NCBI GenBank assembly: GCA_021399445.1 | Contig: JAJTUQ010000002.1 | Location: 7,006,001 to 7,070,000, forward strand | Source: Xylogone sp. PMI_703 | Taxonomy: Eukaryota > Ascomycota > Leotiomycetes | Direction of reading: 5' to 3' | Length of the DNA stretch: 64,000 bases | Shown here: positions 12,341 to 24,869 of the stretch, one piece after another | Layout of the letters: the number at the start of each line of letters is the position of its first letter | Position numbering within the stretch: position 1 is the first letter of the stretch | The notes under the pieces: model-generated | Told to the model about the DNA's origin: nothing | The model's input: the letters and a program-made list of their open reading frames with translations, nothing else | Databases searched by the model: none | Made by a program: the position numbers and the translations under genes

Positions 12341-14094
12341 CTAAAACTTAAGAATAGATTCCCTCAACGCTGCATCCACATCTTCACGTCTTACTCCCGG
12401 TACTGGCCCAATGCAGACCGCCCGTTTTGCAAGATTTTCAACCAATCCAACGAGGTTGAGTGAGATGCTGACTAGATTCTCTCCGGCCTGGTCATCCACT
12501 TGTGTTTGCTGATGAAGTGAAGATGAGGTTTGTGGTATATCTGAGTTGCCTACTGTCGAAAAGTTCTGCCAGCGTGTCCCTACTAGGTCGAAGGGATCCA
12601 TACTTAGATTAGGATCCCATGCAGGGGTCGCGTCTATAAATTCTTCTTCTTCCAATCCTTCGATGGGCTCTGAACGTCTTAAATTCTCTATCGTAGCACC
12701 TGGCACGAGCAATCTCGCCTCTGAAGTCAGTGATATGCCTTCCAGTAATATACCCTGCACTTCCAAGTATTCTTGAACGTCTTGCGGCTCCAGCCACTCT
12801 CCATCCAGCTCACAAAGTGCACTATCCACCTTCGTTCTCGTCTTCCCACGCATTAGCCGTTGTACGGCCTCTCCAGGTGCTCCTCCTTCCCGCAACACCA
12901 CTACACTGGCATTACCTTCAATAACTCGGTACATGACAGGAAAGGTCCTGGGTTGAACTATGGTAAAGGGTTGCCCATGAAGGCTACTCATGACGTAGTT
13001 GATGGAGGCACGTAGCTGAGTCACGGAGAGGGACTCTAATGGTAGTGCCAACGCGGGAAATACGGAGTCATGCTTGGTGAGACTAGTCGATGTAAGAAGG
13101 CGAATGCCACGCTCGATGCAGGCGTGAAAGTATCGTGTTGCGAAGCTGAGCTCTGGCGGTGCAGGCAGCTGCGTCCGATGATTAGAGGATTGTGAGGAGT
13201 CCACAACGTGTTGGAAAATTAGGGAATATATCGGGGTATGCCACTGCTGGGTGATATCTCTGTATGTCGGCTGCATCGTATTTGGTTTACTTAGAGGTTT
13301 GACGTCCGACTTGGGTAACGCTGTTAGAATGTCCGCGATAGCAGCAGCCTGGTCTCTATCCACAGCACCAGGTTCCAAAGGAGAGATCTCTTCATCATTA
13401 GCTGTGCCATCTTTATCAACATTTTCATCGCCATTCACTAATTTGTTATTTGGTTTGTCTTCGGTCGGATCGCTTTCTTTTGCCTTTTGAGAAATCCGCG
13501 TGATCTTCAGAGATGCCCTACTCAGCTCTAATGCTATTGTCGACGGCAAGTCCGGGACACTGCTAATAGTCTCAACAACTTGACCAAAAACACGAAGTAT
13601 ATCATCAAGTGCACCCTCCAGTTTCAGTGCTCGTTCTTTTGCCGAGTTTAACGAAGCATCTTTCCGACTCCGATATACCCTTTGGGCTAGTCGCATGCGT
13701 TCCCTACGTATCTGCACTGGTTAGTTTAGTCAACTACGTTGCAATACTTCAAAACTTCTGAATATCTTTCTTTTTGGTTTAATCGAAAAAGTAGCTGCTC
13801 ATATGCTCATCTTGGGTGTACAGGCACAAAATGGGTATATGTTCTGTAGCGAGGGTTCAGGGGTTAAGCGCAGAAAACACAAATTCAATAGCAAATAACA
13901 AGCAATAACAACCCGATTTTGAATAAGTGCACCCGAAATGCAAGAAAGCCGCCGTAGTCGTAGTACTGTATTAAGTGGACCCAACTTACAGCTGTCTCAT
14001 CTTGCTCTCCTGCAGCTCTTTCATTTTTTCGCGGTCTTCCAAGCTTTGGCGGCTGTAGCCCGCGAATACCTAAATCTCGTATGGTTGATTGCAT
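12341..14094 (-). CDS. bZIP-type transcription factor
   Basis: Two exons: 14094-13990 (35 codons) and 13711-12341 (456 codons), joined in phase 0, total 491 aa. The second exon opens directly with a basic region, RRERMRLAQRVYRSRK (about residues 37-52), which fits the fungal bZIP signature with the AQR-YR-RK pattern, followed by a leucine/alanine-rich helical stretch. The N-terminal exon has an AT-hook-like GRPRK. The rest is a long regulatory region of unrecognised fold, acidic around residues 125-150. The neighbouring zinc-cluster gene is on the same strand, but no shared promoter is visible. The target pathway is unknown. Confidence 0.72.
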
Positions 14095-15123
14095 TATGGA
14101 TTTTGATTAGATGAATTCAACCAGTGAGTAGGCGCTGAAAGCTCAGAATGATAACAGACTCGACAAATGGGTGACAAATGATGCTTAGGGGGCTCTGGTG
14201 GTGATTACTTATCGTCATAACCACCAGACTTGGGCGAGACAAATGTTTTGTCTGCTCAGACAAATACTTTCCTAAAATGGAATATGGGTTTTTGGGATGG
14301 CGTCTCGGACTAATGCTTAAAAACGCCCCCAACACTGCATAACCGAGGCGGCAAGGGACAACTTTATATATAGTCCGATAGATAATCTCAGATCAGCTAG
14401 TCTCATGGTCTGGGATGAGATCCGGTGCTTTAATGTCATTAATATGAGAGAAAGTATTAGACGCCACCCGTGTTTTGATCCACATAATGCATGAAGGTAC
14501 ATATGTACTTACCCAGTGCGAAGAAGCGCTTAACTATCTTGAGTGAATGGTCTCTTGCCAGCGTAAATATGGATCTCTAGATTGCCGGCTCCTTATGCCC
14601 TCGAGCCTCCTGCCGGCATATTGTTCTAGCGTAATAGTCCCAATGTTGTAAGATTCTCACCATGCACGGTGCTGACATAACCGCCGGTTTAATCAAATGG
14701 CCAAGACTTCTGACTAATTCCTTAAAGCAGAAACTTGATCTTCTCCTTCTCTTATTCCGGCTTACTCATAATATGTCTATTTCCACTTTTGCTGAGAGGA
14801 TAACCCAAGCATGCTGAAATATAAAATGTGTTATGACAAAACGGGATCTCGCAAATAATAATATTTGCCATGTAGATTACATCCTTAACCAAGCTGTGTG
14901 CTCTATATCACTTCACGCCTTCTATTAACACTCTCTTTCCATTTCCCTTTGTCTCATTGGACAAGTTGATCATTTGGATCCAAAATTGGTGCAGTAGTAG
15001 ATACCATGCCTTCCGGATCATTCCACGATCCACTAAGCTGACTGTAACATAGTTCTCGTTTTATAGATAGATATTTTAAGACCTTGTTGATTCAGGACCA
15101 GCAGGGAATGTCTGGACGGGTTT
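14095..15123. other. Intergenic region
   Basis: Upstream flank of the bZIP gene. Several short open frames on the minus strand show no recognisable protein. Nothing else seen. Confidence 0.5.
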
Positions 15124-15300
15124 CTACTCCATTGAGGCGGCCGAGGATTGACTATATACAGATTGTTGAGTATAACTCGACAAATTCGTTGGCTCTCCCA
15201 TATTATCTGTTTGAGCACCTGTCTGGTATGAGACAGCATATCCCATTGAAGGAGCGCTACCAAGCTGAGTACCTGAGCTAGCATGCGGTAAAGAACCAAT
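15124..15300 (-). other. In-frame open extension after a TAG stop
   Basis: Directly after the TAG (15301-15303) that ends the gene upstream, the same frame stays open for 58 codons to a second TAG at 15124-15126. The encoded stretch is rich in Ser, Gln, Gly, Thr and Tyr, like a disordered C-terminal tail. It may be the lost or conditionally read-through end of the neighbouring protein, or coincidence. No intron of normal size can remove the stop. Confidence 0.35.
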
Positions 15301-15906
15301 CTACGAATGGTCCTGGTCTATACGAAGAGGACCAACTGGTATTGATTTCATCGCTTCAAACGCATGCTCCAGTAACTGTATGTTCGCATCTTCGCCGACA
15401 TCTTTATAAAACTCGTAATGGCCTTTTTCATCAGCATCCCAAAGGCCTTGCAATCGCGGACTATCTCTTGTGACCTTCCAACATCGAACTGATACACCAA
15501 CAAGAGTGCATGCATAGATAACGTCTTGATCTTGGTGTCCTTCAAGAAATGCTTCACAATAAAGCTCTGCTTGGTCCTCTAGATCCCGAATACCTGTCTT
15601 CCCAGCTCTTTTTGCTTCAACTAAGCAAAGTATGTGCCATTTGTATTGGGAATCGACAAATCTGACTGCAAGATCGCATGCTTTATCGACATCCATTTTT
15701 TCCGACGGAAGGTATTGGGAGTTGACCTTGAAGTTCCGCCCGGGGAAGAGCACTTCCTCGAAAAGGCCCTTGAAAAGAAGCACTGTGCGATACTCCTTTG
15801 GATCTATGATGTTTCCATGCTCATCGACGGTAATTTTAGCAGCTTGGTAATCCTCTTCATCACGTTGATCTTGAATAAGTCCATGAGGTTCCCAACGGAA
15901 AGACAT
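15301..15906 (-). CDS. Small conserved fungal protein with PD-(D/E)XK nuclease-like motif
   Basis: Single-exon 201-aa protein that I do not recognise by name. Its core has the layout of the PD-(D/E)XK nuclease fold: an Asp in CDLAVRF (residue 78), a beta-strand with LVEAK (Glu97, Lys99) 19 residues later, and a following helix with Gln112. This arrangement is shared by restriction-endonuclease-like proteins, including many uncharacterised fungal ones. No DNA-binding domain is attached. The start at 15906 is the first ATG of the frame. The frame continues open past the stop for 58 codons. Whether it cuts nucleic acid is unknown. Confidence 0.6.
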   Translation of the reverse strand: MSFRWEPHGLIQDQRDEEDYQAAKITVDEHGNIIDPKEYRTVLLFKGLFEEVLFPGRNFKVNSQYLPSEKMDVDKACDLAVRFVDSQYKWHILCLVEAKRAGKTGIRDLEDQAELYCEAFLEGHQDQDVIYACTLVGVSVRCWKVTRDSPRLQGLWDADEKGHYEFYKDVGEDANIQLLEHAFEAMKSIPVGPLRIDQDHS

Positions 15907-16821
15907 GATAGGAGGGTTTGTGTGGCTAAGAAAAGTATAAGTTTAGGAATTCTGCGATGGTTATTGATTAGTAAAATGAGATCTCTTGACGGTTGGCAAT
16001 TCGAGAGCTTATGATTAAATATTGCATATATCTCAGGATTATCTCAGACTTATATACAGGAAATCCAACTAGCCAAGGTCTAAGCCAAGCTTTTCTGGCC
16101 TAACCTACGTTGCGTAGATTGCCATGTGAATCTTTAGGCAGATCTCATTCTGCCATTTGCATATGCTACAAATAATTTTGGTTATCGAGTTGGTTGGTAC
16201 AACATTTGCAGCAATAACGCTGCCAGCCAATAGATCAGCGAGCTTGGCTAAATGTAAAACACCAACTCCGTGGCCAGCCTTTATACAAGATTGCCAAGGT
16301 TTTAGTAGGTTTCAACGTTTTGCAGCCATCATACTCAGCCGCCTGGTGCTGCTGTTCACCTATGTCGTTTGACGCTGGCCCTCCTGTATACAGGGAGGAG
16401 GCCCAAGTATTACCACTCGTTTCAAGCCGAGAAAATCGAGACAAATAAAGATACATATAGATTGGAGTCGAACGAACATGGATGCACCTCCCCTATGGAG
16501 GAGATGCCCTCTGCACCAATGAATATTTCTGCAGACAGCCTCACATGTAGCCATCACTTTGACTAGGTGGGTAGATGGGATTTGAAATCCAACATATATC
16601 AGCTACATCGTGCTGATACACATAGTGAGAGGTTCTAGCGTTGGCTCTTTAGCAGCCAGTCCTCTCCATTGTTAGATATCTTCCATGGTGGCGGCCCTTT
16701 CGCGATTGGGGATGAACCGCAGTCAGGATGCCAAGCAAGACATTATTTTAAATCCACTATGTTGTACTTGTAAGTTGACACATTAATCTTTTGGTACGTA
16801 CCAGCCCATGGCTCTATATGG
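15907..16821. other. Intergenic region
   Basis: Upstream flank of the PD-(D/E)XK-like gene and 3' flank of the F-box-like gene. Small open frames on both strands look non-coding. A weak tRNA-like A/B-box pair was rejected. Confidence 0.5.
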
Positions 16822-18977
16822 TCATATAATCTCGTGAACCACCACATAATGGGGGTCTGGATATGTTAGACAAGCAACAATAGTGTAATGACGCAGACCT
16901 ACATGATCCGGTCTAGACGCGGGAAAGAATTTCAACTTCTGACCGACGTGCGGCTTTATGAAAGGATCCGTATCAAGACACACGTGTATGGCATCAACGT
17001 ATGATGCATTAGTATCTCCAGAAAACCTGAAGACTAGAGTCGTAAGTTTGCCGTGATTATGATTATAAATCTCCGAGATCAACGACTTTTGAGAAGGGTC
17101 CCACTGCCCTAGAATCTCAATACTACCATCTTCATGGTGGATTGACATTCCTGTAAACCGACGCCCCACTTTCCGCGCCTCCAGCCGTTTGACGAGGTAT
17201 AGATTACCAATCGAAAGGTAACCAGCAGCCCCAGTTGTAGGGTGCATATGTTGAAGCATAGGAATTGACGGTAGATGCAGCGGTGTAGCTATTGTCCCTG
17301 CCTTGGTATTTTCAGTAATTCCTATATTCTTGATGATTTTCAGGCCGTGAGATCTTGCCGAAAGTGCATCATAGAAGATACCGGTAATTTCAGATCTTGG
17401 ATCCATATGCAAACAGGACCAGCTGTATCTGCAATCTCGAATAATAACAGAGGTAAGATATGGCCCAAAGACACATGTGCGATTGAGGCTTGTTGTAATC
17501 TAGTAAGGATTAGTGTGCTGCCAATACACGCGTTGTAAAAAACTGACCAAGATAGTTGGATCGCGTTCAGTGTTACAATGATCTATTGGCATTCGAAGCC
17601 ATACGGACTGGATATGTTCATTCAGGTTTAAATGAAAGTGAATAGGACAACCTTGGCGACTACCAATCAACCTATCTGATTTACCGTGGGTCATGATTCC
17701 TGTTATACTATGTCTGGTGGAGTACATCGTCAACCCTGATATATATTCTCCACCATCTAAGAAAGGAAGGTATCTACACAACTTCCAGTCGGGATAATTT
17801 CGAATCTGATGTATGTTGACTGTTTCCAGCATATGGTGTGACTCAGTGGCCGCAAACGGAAAATCTTGGTCCCATAGTACCTGAGATGACCGAGCTGGTA
17901 TCACCTCTTCGTCTATAAAATCAACTCGGAGGTATTTAAGATCCTTTATCGTATTAATGCTTGTGAGAATATTGAATCTGGGAGCTTACATCTTGCAATA
18001 TACGCAGATGTCCAATATCACTTCCATACATCACGCCGATCCAGCCATTGGTCGGATCACCAATCCAGGGAGACGTCGTGTCATCAGTATATAATACACT
18101 AAGTGCGTGAAGTCCGTAGCGGCCGAGTGCAAACTTAAGACCTTTGATTCCTGATCTTTTTAAACGAATACCTCTGGCATCATTGAATCTCAAGCATGAT
18201 ATTACTTCGTGTCCAAACACTGAGATTGATTCAGCGTAGAGAGTGTTCACTGCTGTGGGACAGATGAGATTTGCAGTCCTTCTACCGAGACAGTTTTTGC
18301 AGGTTTCGATCAGAACAGTCGAAGACGTACCAATTACCATAAGTGATAAAAGAAAACTCGAGGTGCAGTACGCAGATATCATGAGTCGAATCTCAGCCGG
18401 CAAACCAGACAAAGAGCTTAATAATCTTCCTAGCTCCGTATTCGGCACTGGTGTACTTGTTATGAAAGCAAAATCTATTTCAGCATCCCGAGTTGCATAT
18501 TTGTCATCCAATTCGAATATCGGACGGGTAGACTGAGCAAACTCATAAAGAGATAACGGGCTAAGGTTCTCATTGAGTACGTTGACCAGCTTCCAGCAGT
18601 CCACGTGAATGAGATAAGCAACTTTCTCCACCTGGTTCCAAGATCCGAGACATATATTTATTGTCAAGGATGGAGTATTCTTGAATTCAACTGGAACGTC
18701 ATCATCAAAAGTATATGCATCTATTAGATCTCCCCGCACCACAACTATTTTACGTTGCTCACTCGAATCAGCAATATCGCAGACTGAGAAACCCAATCAA
18801 CATATACATCTATCAACAATACAGATGTGCAGACTAACTTCCAAGTATGTTATACTCCCAGGCCACACTTTCTGGTGACGTGAAATCACCCTTGTAGTTG
18901 GGCTTGGGCAAAAGCTTGCGGCATAATGCGCACCGAGTGATGGCTTGAAACTGCAGTGGTGTGGTATATTTAGGCAT
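16822..18977 (-). CDS. F-box-like fungal protein
   Basis: Four exons: 18977-18839, 18783-17990, 17943-17548 and 17499-16822, total 668 aa, all joins in frame. The N-terminus has a CALC pair and a short conserved lead. An F-box-like helix, LPAEIRLMISAYC, lies roughly at residue 185. The downstream region, with WIGDPTNGWIGVMYGSDIG and later ITGIFYDA, matches a family of large fungal F-box proteins whose C-terminal part is uncharacterised. Such proteins usually recruit targets to SCF ubiquitin ligases, but no substrate can be named. The start at 18977 gives the MPKYTT lead with the Cys pair. It is divergent from nitrite reductase across 1.8 kb. Confidence 0.75.
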
Positions 18978-20774
18978 GTTCGTTCTAGGCATCGATCAAT
19001 GATTCTACTGCAGGGCCTCTATTATTGGCCTATTCTGTACAGATCGTACATCTGTGGTGATGGAGCCTTCTTGTTCATCAGATTGTTTTGAGCTTCGGCG
19101 AGCATCAAATCTTACATAATGAAACCGTCCAATCAGAATACATTATTCCTTGCTTATTTCAAAAATCATGGAGAGTGTTACTATCATGATATCACCTAAA
19201 ATGGAGCCTTTCTTTGCAAATATGGATTTACCATATTGTGGCAGAGGCACATTTGGCTACACGCTCAATCAAAGAGAAGCTACCAATTTTTTTTTGGCAA
19301 TACCAATTTGAGGATTATTTGCTGCCGGATCTATCTGCTTTTTGCTGTTAAAACAATCCCACGGACTCCAAATGGTACCGTCGATTATGTTCTATGTACA
19401 TAACCAAGTAGTGCGATAAAAGAAGCATCCAGTACGGCAAATTTGCTTAGCCTTGCCGGTATGCGTTGCTATATTGAAGTGTCAATAGTACATAGCCATA
19501 GCAGCCAACAGTTAAGAAAGCCTTTGTACCCCTCCCGAATTAAAGGTGATAGGAATGCTTCCATTCGCGCATGAGGCATGAAGTCAAGATAATAGGTCTA
19601 CTGTAAGCTTTTCTTCCTTATTTTCGTTTCCTTTCATCAGTCAATTGTTGGCCAGTAAGTAATCGGCTGCAGCGATGTTTGCCGTGTGTAATTGTAGGGA
19701 TCAGGGGCCGCGGCATATCATAAACGGGCTAAGCAGTGCCTTTCTAGTAGATCAACCGACTGAATCGGTCTAGAAGTATCAACTGCATTGTAATAAAATA
19801 ATTGAAGTATTATCTAAATTATCGCGATGGAAAATATAGTGTTGAACGAAAGTGCCTATTGTCGTTACTTAGTAATCCACGTCCTCAGTGAATTATCCTG
19901 TACTTCCGCATCTCCGACGAATCACCACCAGCAGCCAATCACCGCCCACGGATCTTAACCTGCCCACTGCTTATGTTCTTATCAGGAGAGACCCACGATG
20001 AGCGCGCGCCGAGGAAATGCACCTGGGAGCGATAAGGAATCAACTCCAGGCAAAAAATACCGTGATACAATAAAGAAGCCACGGGGGGCAAAAAGAGAAG
20101 GGTAGTGTTCATATCCCGATTAATGAATTGGAGTTTCTCCGGGGAACTTAGAGAACACGTTCTCGTTGGTGTGATTGGTGAAGAGGTGAGAATTGAAGAT
20201 TTTCCGAGGAGGTTTTCAAGGAAGGTTACTGAAGTATTTCATTGTTGCACGCCTTTGGGTCTCACGGCCCATTACGTTGCCGTATCTTATTACACTACTA
20301 TACAGCATTATCAGCCCTGGTGTAGTGGCGGTTGGGAAGGTCGTGATAGTTATCGCCGTTACCCTTCTTGTGTTCGCGCCGCGGGGTTGTTCTGGAAAGT
20401 ATATTGCTTGCTTGCTGACATGATCTGAGGGCCATGCTCGTAGATCTTTTCCGTTCTTCTGTTTCTTCCATCTCTTCTCTTCCATTCTGTCTTTTTTTTC
20501 TTTCATTTCTCCATCTTAGGTCTTGCTATTCTTTTGACCGTTGTATCGCGCGGTACCGGTGTATCTTTTTGTCGTTTTCTCTCCCCTTGCCACCGGTACA
20601 CCCATACATCCAACATACCCTTGCATATACATACATATCACGGGGTAATTTCACGCAATAATTTATTCGACGCTTACCTCTGTTACACAGCGCGGGGAAC
20701 GCTTTGGAATCCAGACTAATAAGTTCATCGCGGTATTACTGAGGGAAGGAGACAAGCAAGACACGCACGAAACG
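18978..20774. promoter_or_regulatory. Divergent intergenic region upstream of nitrite reductase
   Basis: No gene seen. GATA-type sites include AGATAA at 19587-19592 and an inverted pair, CTTATC at 19978-19983 with GATAAG at 20031-20036. These fit control by an AreA-type nitrogen regulator, though such sites are common by chance. A long pyrimidine-rich tract at 20447-20514 suggests a transcription start with a long leader of roughly 250 nt. Confidence 0.4.
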
Positions 20775-23700
20775 ATGAAGTCTGCTGCAGACGCCGAAGC
20801 AGGCACCAGCCTGAGCGCGCCGTTAGATAATGGAGCCGACAACGAGAAAACTGAGAGAAAGAAGGTGGTGGTGGTAGGATTGGGGATGGTTGGAATTAGT
20901 TTCATGTGCGTGTCTATCGTAACCATTTCTTCAGCAATCTCATTGAAGTGCATGGAAATCGAGTAATGGCCAGCTAACCCCTCTTTACAGAGAAAAGTTA
21001 ATAAAATTCGATGCCAAAAGACGAGAATATGACATCGTTGTCATTGGAGAAGAATCACACCTAGCATACAACAGAGTCGGATTAACGAGCTTTTTCCAGC
21101 ACCGGAAAGTCGAGGATTTATACCTCAACCCTAAAGAATGGGTTCGTTCGTTCCAATTCCCTTCTGAATCTTAGACTAGAAAAAGAAACAAAAGACTAAC
21201 AGTCCCTTGGGAATGTCATTAGTATCAATCGGTCCCAACAGGCTCCTTGAATTACCACATTAACACCAAAGTCACCTCCGTTGATACCCTGCAGAAGAAT
21301 GTCACCTGCTCCTCCGGCGAAATAGTCTCCTACGATATTCTAGTCCTAGCTACAGGCTCTGATGCGCTCTTGCCACGGCACACTCCCGGCTATGACGCCA
21401 AAGGCGTCTTTGTCTACCGAACGATCGAAGATTTAGAAAGTCTCATTAACTATTCAGCAACCAAAAAGGGCACTATCGGCACCGTTGTAGGAGGTGGACT
21501 GCTAGGTCTTGAGGCGGCAAAGGCGATGATGGATTTAGAAGCTTTTGAGAAGGTTAAGCTGGTAGAGCGGAATCTCTGGGTTTTAAGCAGACAGCTGGAC
21601 TCTGATGCGGGTAGTCTCGTAGTTGAACAAGTTAGGGCTCTAGGGTTGGATGTGATGCTTAGCAAGAGAGTAGGCAAGATCGAAGTCGACGACGACAATG
21701 CCGTTAAGGGAGTAGTATTTGAAGACGGAGAGCGAATGGATTGCTCCACGATTTGCTTTGCTATTGGCATCAAACCGCGAGACGAGCTGGCGCGGCGTGC
21801 AAATATCGAATGCTCCGAACGGGGAGGTGGAATCGTTGTGAAAGATGATTTGAGTACCAGTGCTAAGGATGTTTATGCCATAGGTGAGTGTGCAAGTTGG
21901 GAGAACCAGACTTTTGGTCTGATTGCTCCTGGCGTTGAGATGGCAGATGTGCTGGCCTTCAATCTTACGCAGGCAAAGGTTCACTCATACCGGAAATTCA
22001 AGCGGCCAGATCTGAGCACAAAATTAAAGCTACTGGGAGTTGAAGTAGCTAGCTTTGGGGACTTCTTCGCTGATAGGGATGGACCAAAATACCTGCCTGC
22101 TCGAGTTGGAAGAAAGAAGGATGGGGAACAGCCCACTCCCGTGAAAGCTCTTACTTACAAAGACCCATTTCAGGCAGTCTACAAGAAGTACCTGTTTACG
22201 TTAGATGGCAAGTACTTGCTTGGTGGTATGATGATTGGCGATACGAAGGACTATGTCAAGCTCGTACCACTAGTCAAGAACCAGAAGATGTTAGAAATCC
22301 CTCCGAGCCAGCTGATTCTCGGAGCAAGTAAGGGGGATGACGATGGAGCAGATGATCTGGACGATGACACGCAAATCTGCTCTTGCCACAATGTTACTAA
22401 AGGAGATGTTCTCAAGGTAGTCAAAGATGGAACTTGCAAGAGCATTGGAGATGTTAAATCTTGCACGAAAGCTGGAACGGGATGTGGAGGCTGCATGCCA
22501 CTGGTAACGAGCATCTTCAACAACCAAATGAAGGCCATGGGTAATGAGGTGAAGAATCATGTCTGCCCTCACTTTAACTACTCCCGTGCCGATCTATATA
22601 ACATCATATCGGTGAAGCAACTGAAGACCTTCCAGGAAGTCATGAAAGATTGCGGAAATGACCCTGACAGTGTTGGCTGCGAGGCGTGCAAGCCTACTAT
22701 TGGGAGTATCCTTGCATCATTATATAATCAACATATCATGGACAAGGAAACCAGAGGATTGCAAGAAACCAATGACCGTTACCTAGGTAATATTCAGCGT
22801 AATGGCACATACTCCGTCGTTCCACGAGTCAGCGGTGGAGAAATCACTCCGGAGAAGCTCATTGTCATTGGGAACGTGGCGAAGAAGTATAATCTCTATA
22901 CAAAAATCACCGGTGGGCAAAGAATCGATTTGTTTGGTGCCAAGAAGCAGGATCTGGTGCCAATCTGGGAAGAGCTTATTGCTGGAGGCATGGAGAGTGG
23001 TCATGCTTATGCTAAATCTCTGAGAACGGTAAAAAGCTGCGTTGGTTCAACCTGGTGTCGCTATGGTGTTGGGGATAGTGTTGGCATGGCTGTCCGGCTA
23101 GAGGAGAGATATAAGAGTATTAGAGCACCGCATAAGTTGAAGGGAGGCGTAAGTGGGTGTGTGCGTGAGTGTGCAGAAGCACAGAGCAAAGAGTAAGGCA
23201 AATTATATTTTTTACCCCCTTTTAACACCCATTTACTTATTCTTCTCTCCAGTTTCGGTCTCATCGCAACTGATAAGGGGTTCAATATCTTCGTCGGCGG
23301 AAATGGAGGTGCAAAGCCCAAACACACCGAATTACTTGCCAAGGATGTTCCTCCAGACGATGTTGTTCCGATCATAGATCGCTACCTGATGTTTTACATA
23401 CGCACTGCAGATAAGTTACAGCGGACAGCTCGCTGGCTTGAAGCCCTCCCTGGCGGTATTAAATATCTTCGAGAGGTGATTGTGGAGGATAGATTAGGTA
23501 TCTGTGCCTCTCTAGAAGAGCAGATGGAGCAGCTGGTGGGCTCATTCTTTGATGAATGGGCTGAGACCGTTAAAGACACTTCGAAAAAGGCACAATTCAC
23601 CCAATTCAACAACACCACCGAAACCCTCCCGACCATGGAATCAGTGAAAGACCGAGGACAGGAGAGGCCAGTCTATTGGGCAACAGAGAGCGTTAAAGAG

Positions 23701-24273
23701 GACTTCCGGAACACGAAATGGACATCCTTAACGTGGCAGCCCATCATCGAAGCCTCCCACTTCGCCGGAGCAGACGATGCGCCGAATGGAATCTCAGCAA
23801 CCATCAAACGGGGGGACACCCAGCTGGCCATATTCCGCGTCCGGGGCAAATACCTGGCCTCACAACAAATGTGCCCACACAAGCGCGCCTTCGTTCTCTC
23901 CGACGGACTGATCGGTGACTCAGGAGACAAGCTCTGGGTCTCATGTCCATATCACAAGCGGAACTTCACTCTCACCGGCGAACAAGCAGGTAGATGCCAG
24001 AACGACGAAGAGGTCAGCATTGCCACCTTCCCTGTAGAAGAGAGAGATGACGGCTGGATCTATCTAAAACTCCCACCGGTGCACGAGCTGGACGGTGTGC
24101 TGGGCACGAAGAAGTGGATGGTGAGAAAAGGAGAAAGTGGGCCGGAGCCGTTTGAGAAGTTGGACAAGAAGATGGCGATTAATAGACTGAAGATGAAGGG
24201 GAGGAAACCATTTGAGGCGCGAGCAGAAGCTGTGAGCGTTGGTGGGAATGGACAGATTAATATTGACTGGTAA
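20775..24273 (+). CDS. niiA: Assimilatory nitrite reductase [NAD(P)H]
   Basis: Reduces nitrite to ammonium in the cytosol, the second step of nitrate assimilation. Four exons: 20775-20905, 20991-21141, 21223-23192 and 23253-24273, total 1090 aa, normal for fungal enzymes. Domains in order are an FAD/NAD(P) pyridine-nucleotide reductase module ([13 protein letters not shown] near residue 35), a BFD-type 2Fe-2S module with CSCHN at residue 480 and CGGC further on, and a nitrite/sulfite-reductase ferredoxin-like region. The sirohaem/4Fe-4S ligands are CVGSTWC (700-706) and CVREC (740-744). Last is a C-terminal Rieske domain with CPH at 958 and CPYH at 982. All key residues are present. Nitrate reductase and a nitrate transporter, often clustered with this gene, are not in the window. 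Confidence 0.97.
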
Positions 24274-24869
24274 AAAAGGAGGATGCTTATTGATGTATCA
24301 TGTCTGTTTTCTTTTTTGCCTTTTTCTCTGTATATGTTACGAGTTGATACCATTTGTTATGAGATACTTATGATATAGATCTAGAATCATTACCAGTTGT
24401 CCTTTTTAGTCATTTAACATAAAACTCTTGTTGAATACGGTAGGTACTAGCCCAATTGTTAGGATTCGCTGTAACTACAGATGGAAGCCTCGAGCGCCGT
24501 TGCCGGTGCCGCCCGCCAGCGCCACAGCGTGGCATGCAGCGACGTCATCGCCAATGGCGGATGCTCAGTGACACGCAGAAAACCTCCAGTTGCCATTTTG
24601 TTTCCAATGAGGCAGGACGGAAGACGCATGAACTCCATCTATATACAGCGCTGGTCTAGGCCTTCTGCTCCGAACTCGGAAGGACCATTGCTTAATACCG
24701 GGCTGACGAATCCGGTGGTGTAGATGAGGGCATTGGGCATTGGGGTGCTTCTAGGCGGCAGCTTTCCGTCCCCAATCTGCATATGAATCCTTCAACACTT
24801 TAAGGCCCTCATCATCGTCGTCCTTCTACCTAGGTACTACACAGATGCTCTAGCAACGCCGTAATAGTA
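24274..24869. other. Intergenic region
   Basis: 3' flank of nitrite reductase and promoter of the MFS gene. A small open frame near 24456-24723 has no recognisable product. Nothing else seen. Confidence 0.5.

Noticed and set aside
16440..16545. tRNA-like A box and B box on the minus strand
   Set aside because: The boxes match roughly, but the acceptor and T stems do not pair, so no cloverleaf forms.
18978..20774. GATA-type sites as proof of nitrogen regulation of nitrite reductase
   Set aside because: The number of such short sites is close to chance for 1.8 kb; kept only as a weak note.
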